A stretch of DNA of 41,450 nt from Blastocatellia bacterium (lineage in GTDB: Bacteria; Acidobacteriota; Blastocatellia; Pyrinomonadales; Pyrinomonadaceae), in contig JAEUQI010000022.1 of the NCBI GenBank assembly GCA_016789145.1, positions 1-41,450 of the forward strand. The letters are read 5' to 3'. The notes beneath the pieces are model-generated. The model searched no databases and was not told where the DNA came from. It saw only the letters and a list, made by a program, of their open reading frames with translations. The position numbers and the translations under genes were made by a program. Within the stretch, counting starts at the first letter, position 1; every line of letters begins with the position of its first letter. Positions 1 to 8,679 of the stretch are shown here, piece after piece.

Positions 1-297
1 GATCTCGAAGCCGAACAACAGGCGATTCTCGACAAACTTCTATTCCGAATCCGCAGCGTCAAGGCCGCCGCTCAAAACAAATACATCTTGCTAAATGCTC
101 CGATCGACAAGGTCGATGAGATCAAACGCCTACTGCCCGGAATGAGAAGCCCGTCGATGGTGCCGCTTGCTGGCGAAGGTTGGGTTTCGCTGCACTCGGT
201 CGTAAGCGAAACCGATTTTTGGGAAGTCGTCGATGCGCTGAAAAATGCGGGAGCGGAGGGAATTCTCGTGCTCTCGATCGATCAGATGATCAGGTAA
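1..297 (+). CDS. hisG: ATP phosphoribosyltransferase HisG, C-terminal part (5' end outside window)
   Basis: The frame is open from base 1 and ends with TAA at 295-297, so only the last 98 residues are present. They match the C-terminal regulatory domain of long-form HisG, with the segment GEGWVSLHSVV and the final SIDQMIR typical of that ACT-like, histidine-binding domain. Long-form HisG catalyses the first step of histidine synthesis (ATP + PRPP to phosphoribosyl-ATP) as a feedback-inhibited hexamer and needs no HisZ partner. It is the first visible gene of the his operon; hisD starts four bases after its stop. The missing catalytic domain must lie upstream of the window. Confidence 0.9.
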   Translation, partial: DLEAEQQAILDKLLFRIRSVKAAAQNKYILLNAPIDKVDEIKRLLPGMRSPSMVPLAGEGWVSLHSVVSETDFWEVVDALKNAGAEGILVLSIDQMIR

Positions 298-301
298 GAA
301 T

Positions 302-1582
302 ATGCAAATCATTAAATATCCGTCAATAGAAATTTGGGCCGAACTACTGAGACGACCGACGATCGACGCCACTTTCTTGGAACGAACAGTCGCCAACATT
401 CTCAAAGACGTCCGCGAACACGGCGACGCGGCCCTGCGTCATTGTGCGAGACATTTCGACAAAGTTGAGTTAAATGAGTTTCTAGTAGCCGAAGAAGAAT
501 TTCGCGAGGCAGAATCGTCGGTTCCGCAGGAACTCAAAGACGCCATCGCGGTTGCAAAAGCCAACATCGAAAGGTTTCACGCCGTCGAGAGTAGCGAGCG
601 AAACGTCATCGAGACAACGCCGGGCGTTTTCTGTTGGAGAAAGAATGTCGCGATCGAAATGGTTGGGCTGTATATTCCTGCGGGCAGTGCTCCTCTATTT
701 TCGACCGTTCTTATGCTCGTGATTCCAGCGAAACTTGCAGGTTGCCGCGAGATCGTCGTCACTTCGCCGCCGAACGCGGAGGGCAAGATCGATCCGACTA
801 CTCTTTACACAGCGAAACTATGCGGTGCAACAAAGGTCTTCAAGATCGGCGGAGCGCAAGCAATAGCCGCGATGGCATTTGGAACTGAGACCGTTCCGCC
901 TGTCTATAAAATATTCGGGCCCGGCAACCAGTTCGTGACCGAAGCCAAACTGCAGGTTTTGCGTTCCGGTGTTGCCATCGACATGCCTGCGGGCCCGTCC
1001 GAGGTAGCGGTATTGGCAGACAACAGCTGCGTTCCGGCGTTCGTAGCTGCCGACCTGCTGTCTCAGGCTGAACACGGGCCGGACAGTCAAGTAGTTCTTG
1101 TTTCGACGTCAGAAGCAATGATCGATGAAACGCTTAATGAGATCGAACGTCAGATCGAATCTCTTCCAAGAAAGTCCACGGCTGCGACGGCGATTCAGAA
1201 TTCAAGGGCCATTCTCGTTAAAGACCTCGAAGAAGGCGTCGAGTTACTAAACGAATATGCACCCGAGCATCTCATCATTGCTACGCAGAACGCCGACTCG
1301 CTCGCCGAAACTATCGTCAATGCCGGCTCGGTATTTATCGGAAACTATTCATGCGAGAGCGCCGGCGATTACGCTTCCGGGACAAATCACACACTGCCAA
1401 CCGGCGGAGCGGCTCGGGCTTACAGCGGCTTGTCGGTCGCGAGTTTTACTAAGAGCATCACGTTTCAGCGTCTTACCGCCGAGGGCATTCACAATCTTGG
1501 CCCAACGATCGAAACAATGGCAGCAGCCGAAGGTCTCGATGCCCACAAGAACGCGGTGGAGATAAGACGGAGGCCGCTATGA
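302..1582 (+). CDS. hisD: Histidinol dehydrogenase
   Basis: The 426-residue protein has the usual family length (about 430). It carries the family landmarks: the IPAGSAPLFSTVLMLVIPA segment, the GPGNQ nucleotide-binding stretch, the DMPAGPSEVAVLAD and SQAEHGPDSQ segments that hold zinc ligands, and the catalytic Glu-His in NEYAPEHL. It performs the last two steps of histidine synthesis, L-histidinol to L-histidine with two NAD+, as a zinc-dependent dimer in the cytoplasm. The ATG at 302 follows an AGGTAAGA stretch at the end of hisG that can act as ribosome binding site. Its stop overlaps the hisC start (ATGA). Confidence 0.97.
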   Translation: MQIIKYPSIEIWAELLRRPTIDATFLERTVANILKDVREHGDAALRHCARHFDKVELNEFLVAEEEFREAESSVPQELKDAIAVAKANIERFHAVESSERNVIETTPGVFCWRKNVAIEMVGLYIPAGSAPLFSTVLMLVIPAKLAGCREIVVTSPPNAEGKIDPTTLYTAKLCGATKVFKIGGAQAIAAMAFGTETVPPVYKIFGPGNQFVTEAKLQVLRSGVAIDMPAGPSEVAVLADNSCVPAFVAADLLSQAEHGPDSQVVLVSTSEAMIDETLNEIERQIESLPRKSTAATAIQNSRAILVKDLEEGVELLNEYAPEHLIIATQNADSLAETIVNAGSVFIGNYSCESAGDYASGTNHTLPTGGAARAYSGLSVASFTKSITFQRLTAEGIHNLGPTIETMAAAEGLDAHKNAVEIRRRPL

Positions 1583-2667
1583 CATTTGATCTGCAAAGCC
1601 TCGTTCGGCGAAACATCCGAAACTTGAAGCCTTATTCATCAGCCAGAGCTGAATTCGAAGGTTCAGCGGAAGTGTTTCTCGACGCCAATGAAAATTCATT
1701 TGGTTCGCCCGCGGGTTTGGGACTAAACCGATACCCTGACCCGCTTCAACGCGAACTTAAAGATAAGATCGCGGGGATGAAAGGCGTTGATGCCGCACAG
1801 ATCTTTGTCGGCAACGGCAGCGACGAGGCTATCGATATACTGTTTCGTATTTTCTGTGAACCGAGCCGGGATGAAGTGATCACTTGCCCGCCGACCTACG
1901 GAATGTATCGCGTTTCGGCGGATATCAATGACGTTAATGTGCGAGAGATCAGACTGACCGATGAATTTCAACTCGATGTTCCGGCAATAATGTCGGGCAT
2001 AAATGAGGAAACGAAACTGATCTTTATCTGCTCGCCGAACAACCCGACCGGCCATCTGATGAACCGCGAATCGATTCTTGCGATCGCTCGACAGTTCAAA
2101 GGTATCGTTGTCGTCGATGAAGCTTATATCGATTTCGCTGACGCGCCGTCGATGATCGCTGAGCTTGCAAAGATGCCGAATCTGGTTATCTTACAGACAT
2201 TTTCGAAAGCTTGGGGCATGGCTGGCGTTCGCGTCGGACTCGCATTCGCGAGCCGCGACGTCATCGATCTGATTAATCGAGTGAAGCCGCCGTACAACGT
2301 CAGCGGCTTGGCTCAGCGGACCGTGATCGACGCTCTGGATCGCGAATTCACGGTAAATGAATGGATCAGGGCAGCAAATGCGGAACGGACGCTGCTTGCG
2401 GAATCGTTGTCGGCATTCGATTTCGTCCAACGCGTGTACCGATCCGATGCCAACTTTTTGCTCGTAAAGGTCGATTATGCGAACGAAATTTATCGATACC
2501 TGATCGAAGAAAGAATAGTCGTTCGCAATCGAAACAATATCGAGCTTTGCGAGGGATGTTTGCGGATCACCGTTGGCACCAGCGAGGAAAACGCTCGACT
2601 CTTAGATGCATTGACACGATTTGGTGCGGCAGTTTCTTTGGACGCTGTTCGCGAGGAGCTTGTATGA
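1579..2667 (+). CDS. hisC: Histidinol-phosphate aminotransferase
   Basis: A 362-residue fold-type I PLP aminotransferase. The PLP lysine is K210 in [19 protein letters not shown] (about 151-159) and VVDEAYIDF (about 178-186) are the substrate/PLP phosphate and ring-stacking segments. It converts imidazole-acetol phosphate and glutamate to histidinol phosphate. The assignment to HisC rather than another aminotransferase rests on both sequence and position between hisD and hisB. The start overlaps the hisD stop by four bases and the stop overlaps the hisB ATG (ATGA), so translation is probably coupled. Confidence 0.96.
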   Translation: MTFDLQSLVRRNIRNLKPYSSARAEFEGSAEVFLDANENSFGSPAGLGLNRYPDPLQRELKDKIAGMKGVDAAQIFVGNGSDEAIDILFRIFCEPSRDEVITCPPTYGMYRVSADINDVNVREIRLTDEFQLDVPAIMSGINEETKLIFICSPNNPTGHLMNRESILAIARQFKGIVVVDEAYIDFADAPSMIAELAKMPNLVILQTFSKAWGMAGVRVGLAFASRDVIDLINRVKPPYNVSGLAQRTVIDALDREFTVNEWIRAANAERTLLAESLSAFDFVQRVYRSDANFLLVKVDYANEIYRYLIEERIVVRNRNNIELCEGCLRITVGTSEENARLLDALTRFGAAVSLDAVREELV

Positions 2668-3761
2668 AGAAAGTACTTTTCATTGACCGCGACGGAACAC
2701 TGATACGTGAGCCCGACGACTTCCAGGTCGATCTTTTAGAGAAGCTGCGGTTTTTGCCTGGCGTGATCACAAATCTCGGAAAGATCGCTCGAGAGACTGA
2801 TTATTTGCTCGTTATGGTCACAAATCAGGACGGGCTGGGAACCGAAAGTTTTCCTGAGACGGCTTTCCATCCAGCTCAGAACTTTGTGATCCAGACTCTG
2901 GCCGACGAGGGCATCGAGTTTGGGGATATCTTTGTTGACCGAACATTTCCGCACGAAAATGCACCGACGCGGAAACCGGGAACCGCGATGTTGACCAAGT
3001 ATTTGACCGGTGACTATGATCTCGCAAGTTCCTACGTTATCGGCGATCGGCCAACAGATGTTCAGCTCGCTAAAAATCTCGGTGCGAAGGCGATATACAT
3101 CAACAATCCGTCGTTTCCGCTGAGTGAGGATGATATTGCCATTTCGGTTGATGGTTGGGCTGAGATCTATCAACTGCTCCGTTCGCCCGAACGTCGTGTC
3201 TCGCACACTCGACGGACAAAAGAGACGGAGATCTCGGTCGATCTGAATCTTGATGGCAGCGGCAATTCGTCGATCTCTACCGGTATTTCTTTCTTCGATC
3301 ACATGCTCGAACAGCTTACGCGTCACGGCGGCCTTGATCTAAATATTGCGGCCACCGGCGATCTGCATATCGACGAACATCACACCATCGAGGACGTCGC
3401 GATAACTCTAGGCGAAGCATTTTCGCTTGCATTAGCCGACAAACGCGGCATCGAGCGTTACGGATTTTCTCTGCCGATGGATGATTGTTTGGCACAGGTC
3501 GCGATCGACTTTGGCGGACGAAATTGGATCGTTTGGGATGCGGATTTCAAACGCGAGATGATCGGTGAAATGCCGACGGAGATGTTCTTTCATTTCTTTA
3601 AATCGTTCTCGGACAAGGCATTATGCAATCTGAATATTAAGGCAGAGGGCACGATCGAGCATCACAAGATCGAGGCGATATTCAAGGCGTTTGCGAAATC
3701 GATCAAGATGGCCGTTCGTCGCGAGGGAAGCCAGTTGCCGACGACCAAAGGAGTTTTGTGA
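2664..3761 (+). CDS. hisB: Bifunctional histidinol-phosphatase / imidazoleglycerol-phosphate dehydratase
   Basis: A 365-residue fusion. Residues 1 to about 165 are a HAD-type histidinol-phosphate phosphatase with FIDRDGTL (nucleophile D8, acid/base D10), VTNQDGLGT and [14 protein letters not shown]. Residues from about 175 to 365 are the imidazoleglycerol-phosphate dehydratase, with [30 protein letters not shown] and [19 protein letters not shown], the histidine-rich Mn-binding motifs. The frame is open further upstream inside hisC, but the ATG at 2664 is chosen because it overlaps the hisC stop and puts FIDRDGT at the normal N-terminal position. Unlike the E. coli enzyme, the loop before RKPG has no zinc-binding cysteines. 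The stop overlaps the GTG of hisH. Confidence 0.95.
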   Translation: MKKVLFIDRDGTLIREPDDFQVDLLEKLRFLPGVITNLGKIARETDYLLVMVTNQDGLGTESFPETAFHPAQNFVIQTLADEGIEFGDIFVDRTFPHENAPTRKPGTAMLTKYLTGDYDLASSYVIGDRPTDVQLAKNLGAKAIYINNPSFPLSEDDIAISVDGWAEIYQLLRSPERRVSHTRRTKETEISVDLNLDGSGNSSISTGISFFDHMLEQLTRHGGLDLNIAATGDLHIDEHHTIEDVAITLGEAFSLALADKRGIERYGFSLPMDDCLAQVAIDFGGRNWIVWDADFKREMIGEMPTEMFFHFFKSFSDKALCNLNIKAEGTIEHHKIEAIFKAFAKSIKMAVRREGSQLPTTKGVL

Positions 3762-4342
3762 AAGTTTCGATCGTAAAATACAACGCCGGTAACACCGTTT
3801 CGGTGATCAACGCCCTGAAAAGACTCGGTGTCGAGCCGGTCGTCACCGACGATATTGAAACGCTGCGTTCGGCCAATAAGGTGATCTTTCCGGGCGTCGG
3901 CGAGGCTTCGACGGCGATGCGATATCTACGCGAACGCGGCCTCGACATCGTTATACCGTCTCTGACTCAGCCCGTTCTCGGTATTTGTTTGGGGATGCAA
4001 TTGATGTGTGCGTTCTCCGAGGAGAACGAGACCGAGTGCCTCGGCATTTTGCCGTATCGTGTAAAGCGGTTAGATTCCGACACGCTCAAGATGCCTCACA
4101 CCGGATGGAATCGGATCGAACAGCTTCGTTCACCGCTTTTCGAAGGCGTCGGCGATGGCGAACGGGTCTATTTTGTTCACGGCTACTACGTCGAAACTGG
4201 AGCAGACACGACAGCAGTTACTGGCTACGGCATGGACTTTAGCGCGGCTATGAATCGCGAGAACTTTCACGCGATACAGTTCCATCCGGAGAAGTCTGGC
4301 GATGTCGGTGCTCAGATACTGTCGAATTTTCTAAACATATGA
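3758..4342 (+). CDS. hisH: Imidazole glycerol phosphate synthase, glutaminase subunit
   Basis: A 194-residue class I glutamine amidotransferase. The nucleophile is C77 in [10 protein letters not shown], and the triad His and Glu are H176 and E178 in [10 protein letters not shown]. HisH releases ammonia from glutamine and passes it through the HisF barrel. The start is GTG at 3758, overlapping the hisB stop (GTGA) after a GGAG at 3750-3753; no ATG start is available nearby. The stop overlaps hisA (ATGA). It pairs with hisF (5051-5806), separated by hisA as in enterobacterial operons. Confidence 0.96.
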   Translation: MKVSIVKYNAGNTVSVINALKRLGVEPVVTDDIETLRSANKVIFPGVGEASTAMRYLRERGLDIVIPSLTQPVLGICLGMQLMCAFSEENETECLGILPYRVKRLDSDTLKMPHTGWNRIEQLRSPLFEGVGDGERVYFVHGYYVETGADTTAVTGYGMDFSAAMNRENFHAIQFHPEKSGDVGAQILSNFLNI

Positions 4343-5061
4343 TCGAAATTATCCCTGCAATGGACCTCATCGGCGGTAAATGCGTGCGTTTGACACAGGG
4401 AGATTTTCTACGTGAGAAGGTCTACGCAGATGATCCGCTTGAGACAGCTAAGCGGTTTGAGGCCGCCGGTCTTTCGCGGCTTCATATGGTCGATCTCGAC
4501 GGCGCTCGTTCAGGGGCACCTGCAAATCTGAATGTGCTCAGTCGTGTCGCCTCTGGTACGTCACTATTGATCGATTATGGCGGTGGAATAAAGTCGGAAG
4601 CTGACGTCGCGGCAGTGTTCGACGCGGGGGCCGTGATCGTAAATGTCGGAAGTCTTGCGGTTCGGCAACCTGAGACATTTCTTAACTGGATCGGGAAGTA
4701 TGGCGGAGACAAGATATTGCTCGCGGCCGATACAAAAAATGGAAAGGTCGCTATTGACGGCTGGCAGACCGAGACTGAGGAAGAGATCGTTGAGTATCTT
4801 TGCAAGCTTGTTGAGAAAGGTGTGAGGAGGGCGTTCGTTACCGATATCGCCAGCGATGGTGCGATGTCAGGGCCTTCGATAGATCTTTATCGGGAGATCA
4901 TCGCAACTGTGCCGGGTATCGATCTGATCGCCAGCGGCGGCGTACGTTCGCTCGCTGACATCGACGAGCTTGAATCAATTGGATGCAAGGGCGTCATCAT
5001 CGGAAAGGCTCTCTACGAGCGGACGATAGTGTTGGAGGGCCTGACAAAGTATGTTGGCTAA
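4339..5061 (+). CDS. hisA: Phosphoribosyl-formimino-AICAR ribonucleotide isomerase (ProFAR isomerase)
   Basis: A 240-residue (beta/alpha)8 barrel. The catalytic acid/base aspartates are D9 in [14 protein letters not shown] and the Asp of [13 protein letters not shown]; the C-terminal phosphate-binding segments are IASGGVRS and [10 protein letters not shown]. It performs the Amadori isomerisation in histidine synthesis. It is distinguished from HisF by the AMDL start (HisF has CLDV) and by GKALYE near the end. It overlaps hisH by four bases and hisF by eleven. Confidence 0.96.
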   Translation: MIEIIPAMDLIGGKCVRLTQGDFLREKVYADDPLETAKRFEAAGLSRLHMVDLDGARSGAPANLNVLSRVASGTSLLIDYGGGIKSEADVAAVFDAGAVIVNVGSLAVRQPETFLNWIGKYGGDKILLAADTKNGKVAIDGWQTETEEEIVEYLCKLVEKGVRRAFVTDIASDGAMSGPSIDLYREIIATVPGIDLIASGGVRSLADIDELESIGCKGVIIGKALYERTIVLEGLTKYVG

Positions 5062-5806
5062 ACGTATCATTCCATGCCTCGACGTAAAAGACGGCCGTAC
5101 CGTTAAAGGCACAAACTTTATCGGGCTTCGCGATGCAGGCGATCCCGTCGAACTGGCCGTGCGATATTGTGCCGAGGGAGCTGACGAATTGGTCCTGCTA
5201 GATATTTCCGCAACAAACGAACGCCGCAAGACGCTCACGGCACTCGTTCGGGACGTCGCAGCAGAGATCAACATTCCGTTTACCGTCGGCGGCGGGATCT
5301 CAACTGTTGACGATATTGGTGCATTGCTCGATTCGGGTGCGGACAAGGTTTCGATAAATACAGCCGCAGTGAAGGATCCAGAGTTGATAAGCGCAGCGGC
5401 CGCTAACTTTGGATCGCAGTGCATCGTACTCGCGATCGACGCCAGAAGTACAGTCGACGGGTGGCGAGTTTATCTGAACGGCGGCCGTGTAGCGACCGAT
5501 CTGGATGCGACCGAATGGGCACGGCGCGGCGTCGAACTAGGTGCCGGCGAAATATTGCTGACTTCGATGAACGCCGACGGCACAAAGGACGGCTTTGAGA
5601 TCGGCCTGACACGAGAACTTTCGACGAATCTAACGGTACCGATAATTGCCTCGGGTGGTGCCGGAAATATGGACGATTTTGCAGATGCTTTCGTGCTTGG
5701 CCGCGCAGATGCAGCCCTCGCGGCTAGCGTCTTTCACTTTGGCGAGATCGAGATCCCTGATCTGAAAGCCTTTCTCGCGATGCGCGGGATCGAGGTGAGG
5801 TTATGA
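5051..5806 (+). CDS. hisF: Imidazole glycerol phosphate synthase, cyclase subunit
   Basis: A 251-residue barrel with the HisF signature [20 protein letters not shown] (catalytic D11) and the second aspartate in [20 protein letters not shown] and [12 protein letters not shown] form the two phosphate-binding sites. With HisH it makes imidazole glycerol phosphate and AICAR; AICAR is consumed by PurH, which is encoded at 35257-36819 in this window. The ATG lies inside the end of hisA, and the stop overlaps the hisIE start by four bases. Confidence 0.97.
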   Translation: MLAKRIIPCLDVKDGRTVKGTNFIGLRDAGDPVELAVRYCAEGADELVLLDISATNERRKTLTALVRDVAAEINIPFTVGGGISTVDDIGALLDSGADKVSINTAAVKDPELISAAAANFGSQCIVLAIDARSTVDGWRVYLNGGRVATDLDATEWARRGVELGAGEILLTSMNADGTKDGFEIGLTRELSTNLTVPIIASGGAGNMDDFADAFVLGRADAALAASVFHFGEIEIPDLKAFLAMRGIEVRL

Positions 5807-6399
5807 ATATAAGATACGAGAAATACGCCGACGGCCTAGTTCCGGCGATCGTACAGAATGCAAAGTGCGGAAACGTGCTGATGCTCGGCTTTATGAATCC
5901 TGAGGCGGTCGCTCGTACACTCGAGACCCGACGTGTTACCTTTTATTCGCGTTCCCGTCAGCAATTATGGACAAAGGGCGAGACCAGCGGCAGTTTTCTT
6001 GAATTCGTCTCGATGAAAGCCGATTGCGATGCGGACACACTGCTTATCCAAGCGACCCCAGTCGGCCCGGTCTGCCATATGGGAACAGAAACCTGCTTCG
6101 GCGATGTTGATGTATCAGAGCTTGACGCGTTATTGGAGCTAGAGAAAACGATCGACGAACGTCGCGCTAGTAAGTCAGAAGATTCGTACGTCGCATCGCT
6201 CTTTAAAGACGGCATTAATAAGATCGCCCAAAAAGTTGGCGAGGAAGCAGTTGAACTGATAATCGAGGCAAAAGATGGCGACAATGGACGGTTTCGTTCA
6301 GAGGCGGCTGACCTGCTGTTTCACTATCTGGTTTTGCTAAGGGCAAAAGATGTTTCGATCAGTGACGTAGTGAACGAGCTTAGCTATCGAAAGCGTTGA
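5803..6399 (+). CDS. hisI: Bifunctional phosphoribosyl-AMP cyclohydrolase / phosphoribosyl-ATP pyrophosphohydrolase
   Basis: A 198-residue HisIE fusion. The HisI domain (about 1-105) shows [29 protein letters not shown] and the zinc-ligand cysteines in DCDADTLL and [12 protein letters not shown]. The HisE domain (about 113-198) has [26 protein letters not shown] and [12 protein letters not shown], the MazG-like EExxE helices. It performs steps two and three of the pathway. It is the last his gene; its TGA ends at 6399, and the convergent lpxA reading frame ends at the very next base, so no terminator fits between them. Confidence 0.96.
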   Translation: MNIRYEKYADGLVPAIVQNAKCGNVLMLGFMNPEAVARTLETRRVTFYSRSRQQLWTKGETSGSFLEFVSMKADCDADTLLIQATPVGPVCHMGTETCFGDVDVSELDALLELEKTIDERRASKSEDSYVASLFKDGINKIAQKVGEEAVELIIEAKDGDNGRFRSEAADLLFHYLVLLRAKDVSISDVVNELSYRKR

Positions 6400-7176
6400 T
6401 CATTTGATAACGCCCCGCTTCGACGACGTTATGAATTCAACCAGCAGTGAAACCTCTGCGCAATCGGTTACATCGGCCCTAATGCGTTCCACCGCCTGCG
6501 TGGTGTTCATCTTTGACGATAGTAAGAGATGAAATGCGTGGTTCAGTTTGTCGATAGTCTCGCGCGAATAGCCGCGGCGTTTGGCTCCGACCTTGTTTAG
6601 CCCGTAACATTTCGCGTGATTGCCCTGTACGATCGCAAACGGCATCGCGTCTTTTACAACGACCGAATAGCCGCCGATGAAAGCCTCTCGCCCGACACGG
6701 CAGAACTGATGCACGCCAGAATAGGCCCCTACGCTCGCTCGATCGGCGATCTCGACGTGGCCGGCAAGCGTCGCGGCATTTGCCATAATTATTTCATTAC
6801 CAAGCTGGCAATCGTGCGCTACGTGGGCCTGAGCCATAAGAAGATTGTTATCTCCTATTCTTGTCACGCCACCGCCGCCAGTTGTGCCGCGATGAACAGT
6901 TACGAACTCACGGATGTTATTACCGCTACCGATGATCGTCTCGGTCGGTTCGCCAGCGTATTTGAGGTCCTGCGGCCCTAGTCCGATCGAAGCAAATGGG
7001 AATACGTGCGTTCTTTCGCCGATAGACGTAATTCCATCTACGACTACGTGCGAATCAAGACGCACCGCGTTCCCCAGACTAACGTTCTCACCAACAGTAC
7101 AAAATGGACCAATGTAACAATCGTCGGCAATGATAGCCGACGGACTGACCACCGCAGTTTCGTGAATAAATGTCAT
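6400..7176 (-). CDS. lpxA: UDP-N-acetylglucosamine acyltransferase LpxA
   Basis: From the ATG at 7176 the product is 258 residues (E. coli LpxA has 262). The frame is open 20 codons further upstream, but those codons overlap the neighbouring gene and have no LpxA character; MTFIHETAVVSP is the usual N-terminus. The hexapeptide-repeat left-handed helix is clear (IHETAVVSPSAIIADDCYIG), and FVTVHRGTTGGGG holds the catalytic histidine. The C-terminal helical part contains GLNKVGAKRRGYSRETI. It transfers a 3-hydroxyacyl chain from ACP to UDP-GlcNAc, the first step of lipid A synthesis, which shows a diderm cell with LPS potential. It lies four bases after the small membrane protein gene. Confidence 0.95.
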   Translation of the reverse strand: MTFIHETAVVSPSAIIADDCYIGPFCTVGENVSLGNAVRLDSHVVVDGITSIGERTHVFPFASIGLGPQDLKYAGEPTETIIGSGNNIREFVTVHRGTTGGGGVTRIGDNNLLMAQAHVAHDCQLGNEIIMANAATLAGHVEIADRASVGAYSGVHQFCRVGREAFIGGYSVVVKDAMPFAIVQGNHAKCYGLNKVGAKRRGYSRETIDKLNHAFHLLLSSKMNTTQAVERIRADVTDCAEVSLLVEFITSSKRGVIK

Positions 7177-7180
7177 CTGG

Positions 7181-7462
7181 TTATTCTGGATCGTCAGTCT
7201 CGGCCGTTGATGAAACGGCACGAGCTGCCTTTGCATTGCGAACGATCAGGTACGTGAAAAAGATGGTTGCGGGTATCGATAACAACACGCCAAAGATGGC
7301 TCCGCCAATTGAAGTTACCGCGATAGCAAGCAGGCCCAATTTCAACTGCTTATTGAAATGGCCAAAAAGTAGAGGTATTAAGCCGAAAGCGATGCCGATG
7401 ATCAAGTTGATCAAAATGACCATACCGATCGCTTCTCGACTTGTGAGTTGAACGGGATCCAT
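7181..7462 (-). CDS. Small membrane protein of unknown function
   Basis: A 93-residue protein with two or three hydrophobic segments (about 12-35, 40-60 and 62-77) and a polar C-terminal tail ending in TDDPE. No family was recognised. It lies between fabZ (3-base gap) and lpxA (4-base gap), so it is probably co-transcribed with the lipid A/fatty acid genes. In many diderms fabZ and lpxA are directly adjacent, so this insertion is lineage-specific. A role in envelope lipid metabolism would be an inference from position only. Confidence 0.75.
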   Translation of the reverse strand: MDPVQLTSREAIGMVILINLIIGIAFGLIPLLFGHFNKQLKLGLLAIAVTSIGGAIFGVLLSIPATIFFTYLIVRNAKAARAVSSTAETDDPE

Positions 7463-7465
7463 CAG

Positions 7466-7912
7466 TTACTCCTTTGGCCGGTCGGCGATAACGGACATAA
7501 TTGTTGCTTCGGCAGTAACATTACCATCTACAAGGGCAACTCCACGCATCTTCTGCACTTTGCTCCCGATCCTAAGGGCCGTGACCTCCAGCGTCAGAGT
7601 GTCGCCTGGCACGACTGGACGGCGAAACTTAGCGTCTTCCAATCCACTAAAGAACGGTATCTTGTCATTACGATCTTCGAACTCGCGAAGAGCAAGTATC
7701 GCCCCAACCTGAGCTAACGCCTCGATCTGCAGTACTCCCGGCATTACAGGTGCCTCAGGAAAGTGCCCCGCAAAGAAATGTTCATTTACGGTAACTTGCT
7801 TGATCCCTACAATTCGGACACGCGGTTCGAGCTCGATGATCTTGTCCACCAAGAGGAACGGATATCGATGGGGAAGTATCTTCTGGATGGCGACGGAATC
7901 CAAGATCGACAT
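7466..7912 (-). CDS. fabZ: 3-hydroxyacyl-ACP dehydratase FabZ
   Basis: From ATG 7912 the protein has 148 residues, the standard length. LPHRYPFLLVDKI is the family N-terminal motif and GHFPEAPVMPGVLQIEALAQ holds the catalytic His and Glu of the hot-dog fold. It dehydrates 3-hydroxyacyl-ACP in type II fatty acid synthesis and competes with LpxA for 3-hydroxyacyl-ACP. The reading frame extends 19 codons upstream with a hydrophobic run, but those codons lie in the terminator-proximal spacer; M at 7912 is preferred. Confidence 0.95.
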   Translation of the reverse strand: MSILDSVAIQKILPHRYPFLLVDKIIELEPRVRIVGIKQVTVNEHFFAGHFPEAPVMPGVLQIEALAQVGAILALREFEDRNDKIPFFSGLEDAKFRRPVVPGDTLTLEVTALRIGSKVQKMRGVALVDGNVTAEATIMSVIADRPKE

Positions 7913-7944
7913 AATGAAAAATAGAAAGAAACAAAGGTAGCTAA

Positions 7945-7994
7945 ACAAAAAGTAAGCCAAACAGGTCAAAAATGCAATTTTGACCGTTTGGCTT
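7945..7994 (-). terminator. Intrinsic terminator-like hairpin after the downstream ompH gene
   Basis: Positions 7954-7971 and 7978-7994 form a 17-base-pair stem with a single bulged base at 7963 and a short loop. Read on the minus strand it is followed by ACTTTTTG (7946-7953). It sits 25 bases after the ompH stop and 33 bases before the fabZ start, so lpxA-fabZ transcription must either read through it or start within the short spacer. Confidence 0.75.
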
Positions 7995-8019
7995 GTTATT
8001 AAGAAGGCGGCCTTCGAAA

Positions 8020-8595
8020 CTACTTTGGAGCTGCAGCCGTAGCGGGACGAGCATTGTAAAAGGCGATGAAATCTTTCGTAACGTCAGCAGTTCCAGCCAA
8101 AGTCAGCAACATTCCATTCTCGACAAGCTTGGCGATGTCAAAAATGGCGGTAAAGCCATTCTTGGCAGCATATTCATCGAGTGCCTTTCCAATATCCTCG
8201 CTGATCGGGCCTACGATCACTTGACGGCGTTTCGGAACGTCGCGCTCGAGGTCCTGCTTTTTATAATTGAGATCACGCTGTAGACGCTCACCTTCGTCTT
8301 GCTTATTTGTGTATGCAGTCTGATTGAACTGGGCCTGCGGCAATTTCTGCATATTCTCCAGATCGCGAGCGATGGTTTGGAGTTTAGTATTTCCGTCCTG
8401 CAATTCTTTTACGCGGGGAGCAAATTCCGTATCAAGCTGCTTATTGGCGTTCACTAATTTCGTAATGCCGCCTTTTTCATCGCTGAAACTCATCGTGTTA
8501 ACAAAGCCGTATTTTGGCTGAGCCTGAGCCGAAGCTACCGACGCAAAAACCAACGACAGAACTAAAGTTGCGAATATCGAACTAACTACTTTCAT
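8020..8595 (-). CDS. OmpH/Skp-family periplasmic chaperone (copy nearer fabZ)
   Basis: From ATG 8595 the product is 191 residues: a signal peptide (MKVVSSIFATLVLSLVFASV, cleavage near ASAQA), a short beta strand (YGFVNTMSF), a long charged coiled coil (about 45-120) and a C-terminal strand/helix region with IVGPISEDIGKALDEYAAKNG. This is the Skp/OmpH jellyfish architecture, which holds unfolded outer membrane proteins on the way to BamA. A GAGG lies 12 bases before the start; the 18 further upstream codons are judged non-coding because they cover the terminator hairpin. It is a paralogue of the gene at 8680-9276: both end in FYNARPA and share the VTKxFI segment. Confidence 0.88.
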   Translation of the reverse strand: MKVVSSIFATLVLSLVFASVASAQAQPKYGFVNTMSFSDEKGGITKLVNANKQLDTEFAPRVKELQDGNTKLQTIARDLENMQKLPQAQFNQTAYTNKQDEGERLQRDLNYKKQDLERDVPKRRQVIVGPISEDIGKALDEYAAKNGFTAIFDIAKLVENGMLLTLAGTADVTKDFIAFYNARPATAAAPK

Positions 8596-8614
8596 TAAAG
8601 ATCTATGCCTCATC

Positions 8615-8656
8615 AAAAAAGTTCGCGGCCTGGACAGAACCAATGTCACGGCCGCG
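8615..8656 (-). terminator. Terminator-like hairpin between the two ompH genes
   Basis: A 7-base GC-only stem (CGCGGCC at 8624-8630 with GGCCGCG at 8650-8656) is extended by an inner 4-base stem. On the minus strand it is followed by AACTTTTTTG (8614-8623). It lies 23 bases after the upstream ompH stop. The downstream ompH ribosome binding site follows the T tract directly, so this could work as an attenuator that sets the ratio of the two chaperones. Confidence 0.7.
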
Positions 8657-8679
8657 TCAAAATGTTATCTAACTGCGAA

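Noticed and set aside
2361..2663. Upstream extension of hisB
   Set aside because: The frame is open inside hisC, but the HAD motif and ATGA overlap fix the start at 2664.
2736..3326. 196-codon open frame on the minus strand opposite hisB
   Set aside because: Shadow of the conserved HisB reading frame, without any motif.
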